DNA of 64,000 nucleotides from Alnus glutinosa (lineage: Eukaryota > Streptophyta > Magnoliopsida > Fagales > Betulaceae). A program made the position numbers and the translations under genes. The notes below the pieces were generated by a model, which was not told the origin of the DNA, made no database searches, and saw nothing but the letters and a program-made list of their open reading frames with translations. Each line of letters starts with the position of its first letter. The first letter of the stretch is position 1. Below, piece by piece: positions 22,718 through 34,771 of this stretch. The DNA lies in contig NC_084899.1 in assembly GCF_958979055.1 (NCBI RefSeq), forward strand, positions 5,305,001-5,369,000, in the 5' to 3' direction.

Positions 22718-22983
22718 TTGGACAGTCTATCTTATTTAGGAAATTTCATCACTTTAGGATCCAAAAATTGTGAAAAATTAAGGTTGTGTTGTGCTTGTAG
22801 GGCAATTCATGATGCTCAGCAGCTGTTTGTTAAAATGCAGAAGAGGGACCTTGTGATGCGGACGGTGATGATTGATCGGATGAGAAAGGAAGGCGTGGCG
22901 CAACTTGTGCGTCCCAGATAATTAAGGTTGCTATGGTGACCTTTGTTTATGCTTGTGCAAAATTTCGGCCATGCATAATAAGG
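22718..22983 (+). pseudogene. Fragment of a pentatricopeptide repeat (PPR) gene
   Basis: The frame contains AIHDAQQLFVKMQKRDLV followed by a TVMI remnant and RMRKEGV, matching the usual PPR pattern (I-x-DA-x-LF-x-KM-x-x-RDLV-x-WTVMI ... MR-x-EGV). About 20 residues between the two halves are missing. A frameshift then gives KVAMVTFVYACAKF, the start of the next repeat. Real plant PPR genes are long, intron-poor organelle RNA-binding proteins, so this is a small dead piece, perhaps captured or duplicated. Confidence 0.65.
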
Positions 22984-24507
22984 GTGGGTAAAATATTCAA
23001 TTACCTACTGACCTTTGCCAAACCGCCATCGATTGCCTGCCATCTCTACCTACTTTCGGTTGTTGATAGTTGGAATAAAAAATTTATACCGACATCGGTT
23101 TGGTTCGGTTAATCAGTAAAGTTATTTTTTCGTCGATTAACAAAACCAAAATAACCGAATTATTGGATTAGATAGTTTTTGTAAACTTTAGGTTATTATA
23201 TATGTACACATATGTTTATCATTATCTTTATCTAGAGAATGATTAACCGGTTCTCATTTAATTTTATTTATATCAGTAACAAATTGTAATAATCTAAGAT
23301 AATGAATATGTTAAGGGTGTTCATAAACATGTTCAATAAACACTTGTTTAGCCCAAAAAAAAAAAATTATTTGGGATAAAAAACAACTCATTTGGCCCAA
23401 AAAGATACTTGGCCCATAAAAATTAACCGAATTAACCAAAATTGGCAAAATTAATATATATCAATGTAAAGTCGGTTAATTAACTAATTTAACCAACTTG
23501 ATCGGTTTTGTAGGCAAAAATCGGTTTACTAACACCAATTTAACTAATACCCAACCCTATATGCTAAGAGTGGGAATGTCATGACCATGCAAGAAATATC
23601 CTTGATAGAATGTAAAGATATTAACAAGTTAATTATATTTTTTTCTAATTATTTTTATTCTAACCTTAAACTTTAATCTTGTCCCTATGATTCTGACATT
23701 CTGTGATCTAAAATCTTTGTTCCGCCGCTCCCTTGAAGCGAGGTTTTTCTTTCTTATTCTTTTACTCAATCGCATCACCAATCCTTTAATAAAAAAATAG
23801 CCGCGAGAAAGAAAAATAATAATAAAAAAAAAATAATTAGAAAAAATAGTCGCAAACTCGGCTATAATTTTTTCTCTCTTTCCTGACATGCAGGTGTTTA
23901 GTGGGCCCATTAAAAACATGCGTTTAAGCTTTTTAAATAGAAAAAAAGTATATATGAATATTATTCAAATTCGTTATGCGAATCACGAGTTTAACTTTAT
24001 GAAATTTTTAGAAAGTTAAATAAAATGTAATTTACTTTTTTATAAAATAAAATATTATTCAGAATAATATCCAAAACAAACACACTGTAATAATTCTGCA
24101 TGCCATCCCCACTGCATGCCATGCACCAAGAAAAGTTTAATTTTTTATTATGTCAATTATATCTCTGAGTCAAAGTGAGATTGTTTTTGCAGAGGATAAA
24201 GTTTTTGTTTTGAATAAAAATGTACGTTAAGAATTACATGTATTAGTTATATAAATAACTATTAACTGTATGTGATGATGGTTGGTAATTATCTATTTTT
24301 GATGGCGGTGCAGTTACTCAAAATAATTAATCGTATAAGGCGGTGTAGTTAGCCGTTAGAGACAATAAACTCAAATCGCCAAGGTCTGTACAATCCTAAT
24401 TATGAGGTTGTTTTTGTGAAGAATAAATTAAAATTTTCGTTCAAATTAAAAATACACATAAGAATTATATTTACTTATATATATATTAGCTTAATAAATA
24501 AAATTAA
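22984..24507. other. Intergenic DNA
   Basis: No gene recognised. About 23040-23545 is enriched in CGGTTAATTAAC-like steps and AACCGAATTA motifs on both strands, suggesting a decayed inverted-repeat element without readable ends. Confidence 0.4.
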
Positions 24508-25063
24508 GGGTTAAATACCCCATTGGTACCTGAGTTTTAAGTGTTTTAAATTTAGTATCTCAGTTTTATTTTGTATTATAGGTGATACCTGAATTAAGGG
24601 TAAAAACTCATTTATTACATCTGTTAGATTTTCCGTCCAAATTTTAACGGTTCGCCAAGTGTCAACCACTGAGGTTGACATGTTGACACTATATATATTT
24701 AAAAAAAAAATAAATCTTTAAAAAATAAATTAAAAAAAATGAAAAAAAAAAAAAGAAGAGAAAGAAGAGGGTTGATTGAGCCACCCCCTTGACCAAAATG
24801 GGGGTGGCCGGTCACACCCATGGTGGCTAAGGCTCTTCTTTCTCTCTTTTTTTTTTTTTTCATTTTTTATTATTATTATATAGTGCCACATGTCAATCTC
24901 ATCTGTTGACAAGTGGTGAGCCGTTAAAATTTGGATGGAAAATTTAACAGAAGTACCAAATGAGTTTTTACTCCTAATTCAGGTACCACCTATAATACAA
25001 AACAAAACTGAGATACTAAATTTAAAAACACTTAAATTCAGGTACCAATAGAGTATTTAACCC
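24508..25063. mobile_element. Foldback MULE-type MITE with perfect 9-bp TSD (556 bp)
   Basis: The left end GGGTTAAATACCCCATTGG and the right end ending GAGTATTTAACCC are inverted repeats. Pairing extends about 150 bases, through CTCAGTTTTATTTTGTATTA and its partner, and a shared CCGTTAAAATTTGGA. The element is flanked by identical TAAAATTAA at 24499-24507 and 25064-25072. The centre holds a GC-rich, partly palindromic core (about 24780-24832) with GGGGGTGGCCGGTCACACCC. There is no coding capacity. Confidence 0.9.
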
Positions 25064-26049
25064 TAAAATTAAATGAAAACTTTACAAACTAATCTAAAGA
25101 AAACTTTATCCCATTAAAAATTTTCATGGCAAAAAGAAAAAGCCCTCGAAAACAAGATTGCCTTGAACCATGCTAAAATATTCGTTGTCATAATTATATG
25201 GGTAGAGAGATTACAATAAAGTTCCTTCTATTATTACTAAAAACACCATTAATTATTATGTTTAAGCATGCACCAGACCATATACTTTGGCGGTGAAACT
25301 GAAACATGAATGAATAAACATCGATCTCCCGCCCAAGTAACACCTCGAAGAAAAAACGACCAGAATCCCCACACGTCACCAACCATGATTTTATATATAT
25401 ATATATAAAATGTTTATTTCTCTTTTCTGTTGGACTCTTGCTCTATTGCCTATTGGCAGTCTTTATGCGGTGTGTGGTTTATTGGAAGAAGTATACAAAG
25501 AACATTGACGCACGCAAGGGAGTGTAGTACTGTGAAAGCATGGCACTGTAAACACCTCGACATGAATGAATTGGAAAACAATTTTTCCAACTTAATTTAA
25601 AATTGAAATTTATTTTAAAAAAGACACATAAAAATTAATTTAATAGATTAAACTAAAATAATTTCCTCCAACCTCTAATGCAGAAAATTGCCAGTGCCCA
25701 ACATGGTTAAAAGGAAAGTATTAAGTATTAGTGCGGTATTAGTATTAATTAGCATCCTAGGAATTGGCAATCGATTAGCTTCATTCGGCCGAATATATTA
25801 AGTCAAAAACATGAGAAACAAATTGAGACGTCAAGCAATTTGTTGCCCAAAATTTTAGAGAATTCATATATAATTTATTGGGAAATATATATCTTATATG
25901 GGTTATTTCAAAGGTAATTTGGGCAACAAATTGACGTGGATGGTGAGGGTAATTTTAAATGTGATCATCCCGTATTTCTTTTGTGTCTTTAAAAATTGAC
26001 GTGATGTTTAAAATAATAAAAAAGTATATCATTGGTTTATATGGTTGGT
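25064..26049. other. Intergenic DNA
   Basis: No gene recognised. A short TA run lies at about 25392-25408. The motif of about 30 bases containing GACGTG-TTTAAAAT near 25995 may be another repeat remnant. Confidence 0.45.
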
Positions 26050-26566
26050 TTAAATGACAAATTGTTCATTGTGGTATTAAAATGAATTCAAAAATTTATG
26101 TGGTTGGCCTAATTTACGAATCGCTCACGGAAGTCAAATTCTGTTAAATTTTTTGACAAATTCAGTTAGATGCCACATCAATGCCAATAAAACGGCGACA
26201 CGTGTTACTCTTAATAAAAAAATATAATTATATAAACTTAAAAAATTATTATTATTTTTTTTTTAAAAAAAAAAAAGTGAAAAAAAGTAAATCGGCAGCC
26301 ACCCCACCCCAGCCCATGGGGTAGTGGGCGGCCACCCCTCTCCTTTCTCTTTTTTTTTTTTTTTTTTTTTTAAGTTTCATATATTTATACTTTTTTAATT
26401 AAAGAGTAACATGTGGCACTATTTTATTGGTACTGACGTGGCACCTAACAAAATCTATTAAATTTTTTTTAATGGAATTTTACTTTAATGAGTGATTTGT
26501 AAATTAGGTTAACCACATAGATTTCTGAATACGTTTTGATACTATATGGAGCTATTTGAATAATTA
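26050..26566. mobile_element. Diverged foldback element, about 515 bp
   Basis: Left-arm text TTATGTGGTTGGCCTAATTT pairs with the right-arm reverse complement CTATGTGGTTAACCTAATTT, and ACACGTGTTACTCTTAAT pairs with ACATGTTACTCTTTAAT-like text. The centre holds a GC-rich core (26290-26335) with CCCATGGGGTAGTGGGCGG between A and T runs. It resembles the element at 45355-45758. Its exact ends and target duplication are not resolved. Confidence 0.65.
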
Positions 26567-26699
26567 TTGAATCAAGATCTAATAATGATTTATCACAAAT
26601 TTAATATTAATTTTGAAAAGAAAAAAAAAAATTACCTTGAAAGATACGGTCGGAAGGGGGATATAAAGCATACGGCGGGAAAGAAGAAGCAAGCAATGA

Positions 26700-26882
26700 A
26701 AGCCAAGTAAAAACCTCCCGAAAGCAATCTCTGTCTCTCTCTTTCTCTGCGCAAGGACCATTGAAAGAGCTTAAAAGAAAAAGAAAACTGAAAATCTCCC
26801 TCAGTTGTGTTCTTAAGAGAGATTGAAACGGTGCTTCTCGAAGAAACGCTCATTGTCCTCGTCTTAGATCATCTCTTTTACA
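26700..26882 (+). other. Possible untranslated first exon of the SERINC gene
   Basis: A stretch rich in CT and GA units, typical of plant leaders, ends TTTTACAG with a good donor GTATGTATG at 26883. A possible acceptor (CTGCAAATGCAG, ending 28926) lies about 120 bases before the SERINC ATG, which would give a 2-kb leader intron. This is inference from splice-site appearance only. Confidence 0.3.
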
Positions 26883-27758
26883 GGTATGTATGCCTTTTCG
26901 CTTCAAAATCTTGCATGTCTGTGAAGGCAAGTTTTTTTATTTTTTTATTTTTTTTTTATTTTTTGGGATGAATGAAAAACTTTATAGAATAATGTGAAGG
27001 CATTCTTTTTCACAATGATCTTTGATAATTCAAAGTCGTAAGCTATGTTGGTGACAGTTTATGTATATGAATTCCTACATTGCCAAATTTAATTTGATCT
27101 ATCAGAAAAAAGGTTTTAAATTGGACCTGAGGATCATCTTTAGTGATCCAAAACATCGGTACTCCTTCTCACGTCCATAGTTTGATTCGTTTCTTTTTCG
27201 TTTATTTTATTCTCTATGGCATATTTCAAATGCTTTTGCCAGCATAGTGCTCCGTTTGGGTGCTGAGAAACCGAAAAGGAAAAGAATATAAATAAACCAG
27301 AATTTTGATCCAGATAGTTCTGAATCTGATCATTATCCTTTGTAGGCCATTAGAAATTCATACAAAAATACTTAAAATATAGTTATCTCTGTATTCTTCT
27401 CATTTATGTCAATAACCAAACAATTTTCAAGTAATATTTTGAGTTATTCAACAATTTCTCTACGGAGGAATAGATCAACAAAGAATCAGTTTGCTTTCTT
27501 TTGCAGTCTCTTTTCCTCTGCTCCACGAAAAAAAAGAAAAAGAAAAAGAAAAAGAAGATTAAAATAACACAATGCTACATATCAAACTTGTATCCCTAAA
27601 AAAATGATGTAGCTATTAAAATCACTATTGAAATTATAATAGACCACTATTAAATTTTTTGATCCAATGATAATTTTAAGAGCCACATCAATTTTGAAAG
27701 AACACAAGGGTGATATGTTGCATTAAGCAAGTGTAAAGACTAAAATAACTAAGTATCT

Positions 27759-27903
27759 GTTTGGGTTTACGATTTTAAAATAACGATTTTATAATGTACG
27801 ATATAAAAAATAATAATTTTTTGCATTTTCAAATCATTTATTTTTTACAATTTTATTTAAAATTATAATTTTCATAAACAAAATTACAATTTCAAACGCA
27901 ACC
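27759..27903. repeat. Degraded copy of the hAT-like MITE
   Basis: Begins GTTTGGGTTTACGATTTTAA and shares AACGATTTTATAATGTACGAT with the element at 3348-3587. It ends CAAACGCAACC, resembling that element's CAAATGCACC end. No matching target duplication. Confidence 0.55.
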
Positions 27904-29044
27904 TTTCCTTGTGCGTACCGGAAACTAATTCTGTTAGCGCACTGAGTCGGTTCGAAAGTGAGGGTATAATCGTCTTGGAAAATTGTAGAGTTTGAGGAAA
28001 GAAATTCCGGTGCAAAAGAGAGGAATTGTACACAGCAAGAAAACAGCAACTTTATTAACAAACCTGAAGGCTAATGCTTGCACGCATCCCGGGGGAGCTT
28101 ACCAACTCGGTGAAACTTGGATTCTTCTTTGTTCAATCAGGTGTGTGCGTGTGTATTTGTGTGTACGTGGGTCCCAAACACTCACCTCTGAACCTGGGAA
28201 CTGTCTCACTCACGCATGCCTGTGCTGATTTCACGGCTCTGATTAGATCCATCGAAGTAGGAACGCATGCCAAGCCATATCAACCAACGGTCCCGCCGTG
28301 CACTGCACGTCTATACGGTTATAGAAGAAAATATTTTTGGATGTCCAGTCCTCTCTGTGATTTTCGGGGTGCAACAAGAACTCCGAGGATCATGGTCGCA
28401 CATGATTAAAACCTCGTCAGCTTATTTCCTCGATGAATTTCGTTGGGTCAGAGATGAACAACAAAATTACCCAATACTCTAAAATGATGTTTCCTCTCAC
28501 TAGTGTTGTACAAATGAGACTTACTCTTACATTAATAATGGAGCTGTTGTTTGGTAAGTAAATTGTGTACGAGCTAATAATGACTTTTTGGGTTTGTTTA
28601 CCTTTCTTTTGGGGGTACTGAACGACTGATACATTTACTTTGCAGATCTAGAACAGCTGCTTTAGTTAGTAGAAACAAGCACGTTGCTATTTATGATCTA
28701 TGCCTTGGAACAGAGGCCTAAAACCAAAAGCAGTACAGAGCTTGTAGACTTTTTTGCGTGTGGTGAGCTTAAGGACAATTAATTAACAAACCCCCAGTAA
28801 CTAAAACCATAATTAGCCCCATCTATGAATAAAGTAGAGACCCAACTCCAGTTTTGACGTTTAGGTAACGGTACATAAATATGCCATTGCAATTATGACT
28901 AACTCAGCTCTATCCTGCAAATGCAGAGAAAGAGAAACTAGCTGAATGAAGAAATCATCCCCTTGATTAGGGATTCCCTATTCCTTTGCTCCATTTTATG
29001 CTCTGTGTCACTGAGAGCATTGCCGCCGGGTTGAAGTTGTAGAA

Positions 29045-32000
29045 ATGGAGAGTGGTGAAAGCAGCAGCAATGAGAGGCACTCAGTATTGAAGGACTCCTC
29101 GTGGTTTCGCCAGTTCCGCAATGGCTCCAATCCTTGGATGGCCAGATATGTCTACGCCTTGATTTTTCTAGTTGCAACTCTTCTAGCATGGGCTGCACGG
29201 GATTATGGGGGCAGCGCCTTGACGGAAATGGAGAGTAAGATTGCTCGAGAAACTTACATGTCCTCATTTTGTTTAATTTGTACATTTGTAGATATTGACG
29301 TGTTTGATCAGAGGTTCTTAGGATTTTCAAGCCTGTCTTCTACGTAATGAGAATTGCGAACATAAATTTCCTTCTCAAGGCTGCAAACTGGGCATCCTTG
29401 TGAGCAATGAATGCCATTGGATCGCACATTTATAACATCTAAATTTGAGAAGTCACATTTGAAATACATGTTCGACATGTGCAAACTTATCCATGGTAAC
29501 ATTGGTTACAAGGAAGAGGATAATTACACAAATTTACTCTTTCAATTGTCTCCATGTGAATGGGGGTGGAGTTTTAAAAGGAAAGCTCTTTTGGCCTATG
29601 CTTTGCACTTAAAGTTGGTGAAGTCCTTACTCAAGTAAAACAGTATAGACCATTTTGATCATTTTTTATGCATCATTACAAGATATTAATGCACATTTGG
29701 TGTTGGTTCAGGATTAAAGGGATGCGAAGGTTTAAAAGACTGTTTGGGTGCCGAAGGAGTTCTGCGAGTGAGCTTGGGGTGCTTTGTATCCTTTCAATAT
29801 TGAGCATGGAATTCACTTTAGTTCTAAATAATAGCTTCTCTTAGGATTTTCTGTTAGATGAAAAACGGCTCACTTTATTATCTCTGATGAGAGCATAATC
29901 TGAATCAAATTTATGTCGTCTGGATCTCACAACTATGGTGTCCCTAAATTGATATGTGCAGCTGTTTACCTAATTTTTTAAGATAGAAGCTGCCCTGTGT
30001 TACTTATTGGCTTTAGTCCTGTAATCTTCAGATTTTTTCTTTTTCTTTTTCCAAATAGATCAAGTGAGCCTTAATACTATATCAGACATTCTTTATCACA
30101 ATGTTTCTTTCAACGGCTGGTACCTCGAAGTTGGAGGAGCCTAGAAATTCATGGCATTCTGGATGGTGGTCTGCCAAGATTGTCATGTGGATTGGCTTCA
30201 CCATTATCCCTTTTTTGCTTCCATCTGCCATTATTCAGCTCTATGGTTAGTGCAATCCCATTTCCCAGAAAGCCTCTAGTTTTTTCTTGAATTGATTTTA
30301 ATGATATATCTCCAATTTGTTGCACTTTTTAATTGGCCAGCGTCTTGCCTCTGACACAATACTTTTTCTTTTTGCCAGGGGAGATTTCACATTTTGGTGC
30401 CGGGTATCTATGATTCCTGTTATATAATCGTGTCTTCAGATCATGTATATAGAATGTGCTGTACTGGGAGTTGAAGATATAAGCATTTTCATCTCAATTG
30501 AGTCACTAAAATTGTTTAGAGATTTTTAAAGGAAGTTTTTGCAAATCCTTTTCAGGGTATTTCTTCTGATTCAGCTGATAAGCATAATCAGTTTCATTAT
30601 GTGGCTGAATGATTGTTGTCAATCTGACAAGCACGCAGAAAGATGGTAAGACTCTTCATTCGAGCAATCATTGTTTCATGAACTCTTTGATGCATCGTCA
30701 TATATAGTTAGTTTGCTTCAGATATTATTTAATAATGTAAACTGAATTTACTTTATACTCTTCGTTTGTGTGCTTTGTAGTCTTGATTGATAGATTGTTT
30801 TTGTTTAGACATTGTGCCTCCCTCAGTGGGGCAAGTGCTCAGACAATAAATATGCTTTTGTTGTTTTACTTGATAAAACTCAACAAATTCATGAACAAGT
30901 CCTTGATATATCCAAGATAGCATGTGACTAAAGGAGTTTAAGGTGTCTTATTTAATAAATTGTTTGCTGCCAATTTCAACTGTCACACACTAGTTATTGC
31001 TTTCTTGCAAAATGGAATGTAAATGTGTGGTCTTTTGGATATAAAAGCAATAATTACCGGGTTGCTCATCTCATCATCGCTGCAGCCAAATCCATGTGAT
31101 GTTACTGGCAACTACTGCCTATGTTGTATGCTTAGTGGGGATCATTTTGATGTACATTTGGTATGCACCAGACTCATCTTGCCTCCTCAACATTTTCTTC
31201 ATTACCTGGACCTTGGTACTCCTCCAACTCATGACCAGTGTCTCTCTTCACCCAAAAGTGAGTTCTGAAAATCGTTAAGCTGTTCAGTTCATTCATATTC
31301 TAACCTAATTTGTTGTCAGAATTTCTAATCTTTTGCTGAAACAGGTGAATGCTGGCATATTGACACCAGCGCTCATGGGGCTTTATGTGGTATTCATCTG
31401 TTGGTGTGCAATTAGAAGGCATGATTTCTAATCGTTTGTTTCTTTATTTAAGTAAAAGTTATTGTTTGATGCTCTGTCCCCCTTTATAGTTCTCAACCTC
31501 CCAATAAAACATGGTAGTTTATCTGAAAGCTCTTTTAAATTGCCAATCAAGACTCATGGTTGGGGAGTTAATGGGTATATTGGGGAGGGCCCAAAGTGTC
31601 TCGCTTCTGACATAAATGAAAAGGCAAATGATAAAAAAATAAAAACTAAGGGATAATTACATTTTTCTCTCATGAACTACCAAAAAATGCGCGATGCTCC
31701 CATGAACTACCAACTATACCAAAATAGGGAATTCAACTACCAAAGACATTCATTTTCCCCCCTTCCGTCAGTTAGAGGGGTTAAAAGAAACAGTCGACGG
31801 GTCATGTGCCGTTTTACATGGAGGCATGTTGGAAGATGGTAGTAGTTCATGGGAGAAAAGAGAAAGATGGTGGTAGTTCATGGGGGGAAAAGAGGAAGAA
31901 AATGAGGGTAAAGCGGCGTGTGACGGTAACGTGACCCGTTGACCATTTGTTTTAACCCCTTTGACTGACGGAATGGGGGAAAATGGTTGTCTTTGGTAGT

Positions 32001-34113
32001 TGAATGCTCTATTTTGGTCGAGTTGGTAGTTCATGGGGGCATCGCGCATTTTTTGGTAGTTCATGGGGGGAAAAGATAATTACCCCAAAAACTAATAAAA
32101 AAAAAAGGTTAGAAGTGGTTAACTCACCCTTCCTAAGCTAATATTATCTCTTCCAAAAAGACGTTGCCCTTGAAGTCGGCTCCAGAATCTAAATTCAACA
32201 TCCAACTACTTAAACAAAGGCAATTGAATTCATTTAAACAGAATCTTTGTGTGGGCTCATTAGTGATTTCTGTTTATTTATTGCTTTGGAAAAAATCTAT
32301 GTTACCTTGACATCTTCTCTTTTATTAAATTTAAAACATTCCATGTTTACAGTGAACCAGCAGGAGAAAATTGCATCAGGAAAGCAGACGCTACAAACAA
32401 AACAGACTGGCTTACGATCATAGTATGTAGTATTTGGTTTCTTCACAAGTCTTTTTAATAGTTTGGAACTCAGGCTTTAATGATAGTCAGCTAATGATGA
32501 ATTTTGTTTGTGATATGTGCCTTGACCCTCTTGATTTTTCATAAAAGTACTTTAAAACTTTTCATAAGTGAAGTGCTGATTTTATTAAATATTAATTGTT
32601 TATTCCGAAAATCCTGCCATTGCCTCTTATCAAAATACTTTTTGGTTGGTGCATCATCTTTCAACCACTTTGCTTGGCAGCCCAGTGTTATTATCAGCAT
32701 AGCAAAGGTGATTTTATTACTAGAAAAATGTACCACTTTTTTATTGAATGCGATGGAGACATAGACCTTGAAAAGCACTCTTCGGTTCTATCACTTTAAC
32801 TTCAAGGCCAATAGCTTATAGAAGCTTACATGTTCAAGACGAATTAAATTGTTAATGAAGTTTTTGTATTTTTTTTAATCTAAAACACAATATAGAAAAA
32901 ATCTCAGAGAAGTTTTGCTGATATGTAATAAGTTATAATCAACCTTTAAGTTTGGCTAGCATATTTAATCCTACTCTGGCAAGCTTTAATTTTCACAGTT
33001 TTCATTGCCACAATTCCATGCTCCTTTTCTCCCAGTGTGACAATGACTGTCATATGTTGACAGAGCTTTGTTGTTGCTGTACTTGCAATTGTCATTGCGA
33101 CATTTTCAACAGGCATAGATTCCAAGTGTTTTCAGGTTTGCTCCATATTCCCCCAATCAACCTCTAACTGATTACCAACATTTCCTCCCAAGATTTATCT
33201 GACAATTGCTGCAGTTCAGGAAGGGTGAGACACACACCGAAGATGATGTTCCATATGGTTATGGCTTCTTCCATTTCGTCTTTGCCACAGGAGCAATGTA
33301 CTTTGCAATGCTATTGATTGGTTGGAACACCCATCATGCCATGAGAAAGTAAGTTCTCGTATTATTTTTTTGGTCCATTAAATGGTTGTTGCAACAAAAA
33401 CATCCTATTTCTGATGTTAATAAATCCAATGACAAATACCAACTAAGATGCCACAAAGCCTTTTCCATTAAATCATTACCATTAAATTGACCTTTATGTG
33501 ATTCCCATAAAATTCCCAATTCTTGTCTTCTTAACAACACACATTCTCTCAGTTTATGGATCATTGACAAAAATCTTTTTCATGCTGTGTAAAGCAATGT
33601 CATACCCAAAATGTAGAACTGTTGTCACTAAAATTATATCACTTGCCAAAGTACCTATTACTTTTCTTCTTCCTTATGTTTTTTTTTCCTCAGTTAAGTT
33701 CATTATTAGCAAATTTACTATTACTTCAATCTATATGCTTCTTGGCAACATAAGTTTGAACATGGCAAGTAAATGAAATGTTCCTCCCCCTTGATCTATC
33801 TTCTACAGGTGGACGATTGATGTGGGTTGGACCAGCACATGGGTCAGAATAGTGAATGAGTGGCTGGCAGTCTGTGTTTTCTGTAAGTACTTTAACAAAC
33901 ACCAAATGTCAAAAGAATTGGATTAATTATAGCCATTTTGGACTACAACGTTCTGATTTATTAAAGTTTGTCACAGCAAAGACAGTATTCTTAGTGTGTG
34001 TTTTGCTTGACATAATTGATGGGGCGCACTTACAAAAGATCAAATATGTTTTTGCAGTATGGATGCTGGTGGCTCCAATCATATGGAAGAGCAGACAAAC
34101 AGCTGATACATAA
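29045..34113 (+). CDS. Serine incorporator (SERINC/TMS1) family membrane protein
   Basis: Twelve coding exons join in phase to 396 residues: 29045-29234, 29712-29785, 30086-30245, 30379-30403, 30556-30645, 31086-31257, 31345-31418, 32353-32422, 33064-33135, 33215-33348, 33809-33882, 34058-34113. The product has about ten hydrophobic segments. It matches the plant SERINC family along its whole length, with hallmarks such as NPWMARYVYALIF near the N-terminus, WHSGWW, LLPSAIIQLYGE, CLLNIFFITWTL, TPALMGLYVVFICW, the acidic-loop-then-VPYGYGFFHFVFA and WTSTWVRIVNEW. Family members are multipass proteins linked to serine supply for phosphatidylserine and sphingolipid synthesis; later animal work stresses lipid scrambling. 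The plant role is not settled. Intron 7 (31419-32352) starts with GC instead of GT. Exon 4 is only 25 bases. No break was found, so it looks functional. Confidence 0.95.
31650..32086. mobile_element. Foldback MULE-type MITE inside SERINC intron 7 (437 bp)
   Basis: The left end GGGATAATTAC and right-end reverse complement GGGGTAATTATC lead into arms sharing CATGAACTACCAAAAAATGC and GCGATG. Perfect AAAAACTAA copies flank it at 31641-31649 and 32087-32095. Inside, GGTAGTTCATGGG-type units recur several times in both orientations. No coding capacity. It makes up nearly half of the 934-base intron. Confidence 0.9.
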
Positions 34114-34492
34114 AGCTGTTGGAAAATTATCCAAATCTTTTTTGCCATTGCCCATTCATTTACTGTTCACATGGGAATCCTTCACCCCTTTCAGATAGAA
34201 AAGGAATTGCAGTATAGTCGAGAAGTCTCAGGCCAGAGCTTCTTTTTTTTTTCTTTCTTTCTTTTTTTTTCTTTTTCTATCCAATCCTCTGTGTCTCCAT
34301 GCAAAGGGTAAAGAAAGAAAGCACACATTATTTATATTACCTGAGAGATGAGATCCATCTTATTAGTTGTAATTACAGTACTGTCAGAGCATAATATACA
34401 TCCAGTGGAACCATAGAGCTTTCAGATGCTAATTATGAATTGTCTTTTTCCATAGGAAAAAAAATAAAATAAAATAAATTAAGAAGAAGAAA

Positions 34493-34495
<3 letters not shown>

Positions 34496-34535
<40 letters not shown>
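34496..34535. repeat. Poly-G tract, 40 bases
   Basis: An uninterrupted run of 40 G, extreme for a plant genome and able in principle to form G-quadruplexes. It may also be inflated by sequencing or assembly error. Confidence 0.9.
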
Positions 34536-34536
<1 letters not shown>

Positions 34537-34727
34537 CCATGATGGGTTGTGATAAACTGATAAAATTTGTTTCATTGGTTTGAAAAGTCAACTGCTGATC
34601 TCAATTGTCAATGTTGAATGTAGAAAATTCTAGCCTACCAATGGAAATAAGCTATTCATACCTCTCAGCCTTATTGGTCTGTGTAAACGGCGTTGCTCCT
34701 TTCGTCGCTGCCAGTCTGCCACTGCGC

Positions 34728-34730
<3 letters not shown>

Positions 34731-34769
<39 letters not shown>
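34731..34769. repeat. (TC)n microsatellite
   Basis: About nineteen uninterrupted TC units. Confidence 0.95.

Positions 34770-34771
<2 letters not shown>

Larger units (their letters stand above)
26567..29044. other. Upstream region of the SERINC gene
   Basis: No independent gene is supported. A candidate untranslated first exon ends at 26882 (separate entry). A hAT-like repeat copy lies at 27759-27903. Open frames between 27990 and 28480 resemble no known protein and show no conserved pattern. Confidence 0.4.

Noticed and set aside
27992..28482. Three overlapping plus-strand frames upstream of the SERINC gene
   Set aside because: No resemblance to known proteins, mixed frames and no splice pattern; treated as chance frames.
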